NCBI GenBank assembly: GCA_024640385.1 | Contig: JAHEFC010000020.1 | Span: 12,046 to 18,465, forward strand | DNA: 6,420 nucleotides | Source of the DNA: Sphingobacteriales bacterium | GTDB lineage: Bacteria; Bacteroidota; Bacteroidia; Chitinophagales; Chitinophagaceae | Direction of reading: 5' to 3' | Shown here: one piece after another, positions 5,256-6,420 of the stretch | Numbering within the stretch: the stretch's first letter is position 1 | Layout of the letters: every line of letters begins with the position of its first letter | The notes under the pieces: model-generated | Seen by the model: the letters and a program-made list of their open reading frames with translations, nothing else | Databases searched by the model: none | Told to the model about the DNA's origin: nothing | Translations under genes and position numbers: made by a program

Positions 5256-6179
5256 ATGCGTAACCTATTGGCCACCTTACTCCTTTTACTGTCATTCAGC
5301 AGCTTTTCCCAGAAAAAAGACACCCTCATCAGATATTTCGGCGCTGACCTGGAGCCGGTAAAGAAAAAAGAAGCGGTTTTCATCGGTGTGGCGGTCAAAG
5401 ACCCGTTTGGCTGGAACGCCATAGTCTACAACGACTCCATGAAAGTGATCATGCGGGGTAAATACCAGGACCAGGATTGCTTGGTCAAGAACGGCTGGTT
5501 CATTTATTACAACCAAAAAGGTGAACGCAGTTTGGCGGGGAAATACGACAGGAACCTCAAAACAGATGTCTGGCAAACCTGGTATCCCTCAGGACAGGTC
5601 AAAGACTCTGTGTATTTTCTGAACGATATGGCTAACGGCTCTTGCAGCAAGTTCTTCGAAAGCGGCCAGATGGAAGGGAAAGGATTTTTCAGGAACGGGG
5701 CCCCGGACAGCACCTGGGAATGGAACCACGAAAACGGCCGGAAAGCCACCCAGGAAAAATACTCCAACGGCTTACTTACTTCTTTTGAGTGCTTCGACAC
5801 ATCAGGCAATTCCCTCGGCATGAACTGCGCCCTCAACCGGCTTCCGGCCATAAAAGGCAAATATGGCGGCGTGGAGAAATATGTTTCAGACAGCCTGAGG
5901 TATCCCGAAAAGATCAAACTCGCCGATATCAGTGTTGCAACCGTCCAATTCACCGTGGATAAACAGGGAATGATGAGCGAGCCAAATATCCTGGGTGCCC
6001 TGCAGCCCGAACTGTCCAAAGAGATCGTTAGAGTGCTGAGGTCCATCCCCGGATGGTACCCGGCGGTTTTGCACAACCGTACTATGGATTATACCTATAC
6101 GCTGAGCATCACCTTTTTCGAAGATAACCAGGGCATACAGGTCAGGGCCATCCCAAACCCCTACCAAAGGATTTACTAA
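5256..6179 (+). CDS. Exported protein with MORN-like repeats and a TonB C-terminal-like domain
   Basis: The 307-residue product starts with a clear signal peptide (MRNLLATLLLLLSFSSFS, cleavage probably near 18-19). There is no lipobox Cys and no later membrane span, so it is likely periplasmic or secreted. Residues 78-172 hold four repeats of exactly 24 residues, with the conserved Gly at 89, 113, 137 and 161 and aromatic-rich W/Y/F positions. They resemble MORN_2/YwqK-type repeats (KNGWFIYYNQKGE, WQTWYPSGQVK, CSKFFESGQME, WEWNHENGRK). Residues about 200-288 resemble the TonB C-terminal domain: YPEKIKLADISVATVQFTVD, then SIPGWYPAVLHNR and YTLSITF. It lacks the N-terminal anchor and Pro-rich spacer of a true TonB, so energy transduction is doubtful. 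Proteins with this layout are often annotated 'energy transducer TonB' in Bacteroidota; the role is unknown. It overlaps the convergent MFS gene by 4 bases. Confidence 0.88.
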   Translation: MRNLLATLLLLLSFSSFSQKKDTLIRYFGADLEPVKKKEAVFIGVAVKDPFGWNAIVYNDSMKVIMRGKYQDQDCLVKNGWFIYYNQKGERSLAGKYDRNLKTDVWQTWYPSGQVKDSVYFLNDMANGSCSKFFESGQMEGKGFFRNGAPDSTWEWNHENGRKATQEKYSNGLLTSFECFDTSGNSLGMNCALNRLPAIKGKYGGVEKYVSDSLRYPEKIKLADISVATVQFTVDKQGMMSEPNILGALQPELSKEIVRVLRSIPGWYPAVLHNRTMDYTYTLSITFFEDNQGIQVRAIPNPYQRIY

Positions 6180-6420
6180 CGCCTATCCATACCTGCAAAA
6201 AGATATCTTGCAAGCAGCATGCAAAGGAACAGCACTGACACACTGATCACTCCAAGCCAGCTGTAATTCTGAAGCACACCCGAAGCATCCGCCGTTACAA
6301 CTGCCCCGGCACCAAAAGAAGCCAAACCAGTCCCGAGTGACTGCACACTGCTGTTGAAACTCATGAAGCTGCCCCTGCTTTGTGAAGGCACTACATTACT
6401 GATCAGCGCCTGTGAGGCCA
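6176..6420 (-). CDS. MFS transporter, C-terminal 80 residues (gene enters from the right edge)
   Basis: The frame is open from the window edge to a TAG (6178-6176), so the 5' part is missing; the visible piece codes for 80 residues. It begins ASQALISNVVPSQSRGSFMS, which fits the loop before the eleventh membrane helix of major facilitator superfamily transporters (compare the usual VPxxxRGxxMSxNSSxQxLG pattern). It continues with a Gly/Ala/Ser-rich helix (SVQSLGTGLASFGAGAVV) and a final hydrophobic helix (SWLGVISVSVLFLCMLLARY), ending in a short basic tail, GMDRR. It is probably a drug- or sugar-type efflux permease in the inner membrane; the substrate cannot be told from this end. An internal GTG at 6391 is not a credible start, because family-like sequence continues upstream of it. 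Its stop overlaps that of the convergent gene. Confidence 0.85.
   Translation of the reverse strand, partial: ASQALISNVVPSQSRGSFMSFNSSVQSLGTGLASFGAGAVVTADASGVLQNYSWLGVISVSVLFLCMLLARYLFAGMDRR

Noticed and set aside
5507..6076. 189-residue open frame on the minus strand
   Set aside because: It is antisense to the exported MORN/TonB_C protein, which has a signal peptide, regular repeats and a domain match; the antisense translation has none.
1..6420. Mobile element, prophage, tRNA or rRNA gene, or a novel defence system
   Set aside because: No transposase, integrase, terminal inverted repeats, cloverleaf or rRNA-like sequence was seen. The complete genes are TCA-cycle and ribosomal genes plus one exported protein.

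Overview
The window looks like a stretch of ordinary chromosome from a Bacteroidota bacterium, most likely of the Chitinophagaceae type. Three observations support this. The 2-oxoglutarate dehydrogenase subunits are of Bacteroidota style. Start codons lack Shine-Dalgarno sequences. Promoter-like sites match the Bacteroidota form (TTTG about 20 bases before TAnnTTTG) rather than the E. coli form. The genus cannot be named from this sequence alone.

Layout. On the minus strand, reading right to left, odhA (E1, 4611-1825) is followed after 69 bases by odhB (E2, 1755-532) and then a clear intrinsic terminator (477-509). This is a two-gene operon for the 2-oxoglutarate dehydrogenase complex. The third subunit, E3 (lipoamide dehydrogenase), is not in the window. 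Beyond the terminator, also on the minus strand, begins a DUF2252-family gene that runs off the left edge. On the plus strand, divergent from odhA, rpsT (ribosomal protein S20, 4906-5154) has its own promoter and a strong terminator. It is followed by a gene for an exported protein with four 24-residue MORN-like repeats and a TonB C-terminal-like domain (5256-6179). That gene meets, tail to tail with a 4-base overlap, the C-terminal end of a minus-strand major facilitator superfamily (MFS) transporter that enters from the right edge.

The 294-base gap between odhA and rpsT is the most structured non-coding stretch. It holds a promoter candidate for each gene, a 15-unit heptamer tandem array whose right half has G-quadruplex potential, and a second short heptamer array.

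How the genes work together. OdhA and OdhB act in one complex of the TCA cycle, decarboxylating 2-oxoglutarate and passing the succinyl group to CoA. The other genes have no evident functional link to it. I see no sign of a new multi-gene system, defence island, prophage or insertion sequence. The points worth checking concern regulation and repeats: a possible near-leaderless odhA transcript, the heptamer array, a hairpin between odhA and odhB, and a promoter box embedded in the rpsT terminator.
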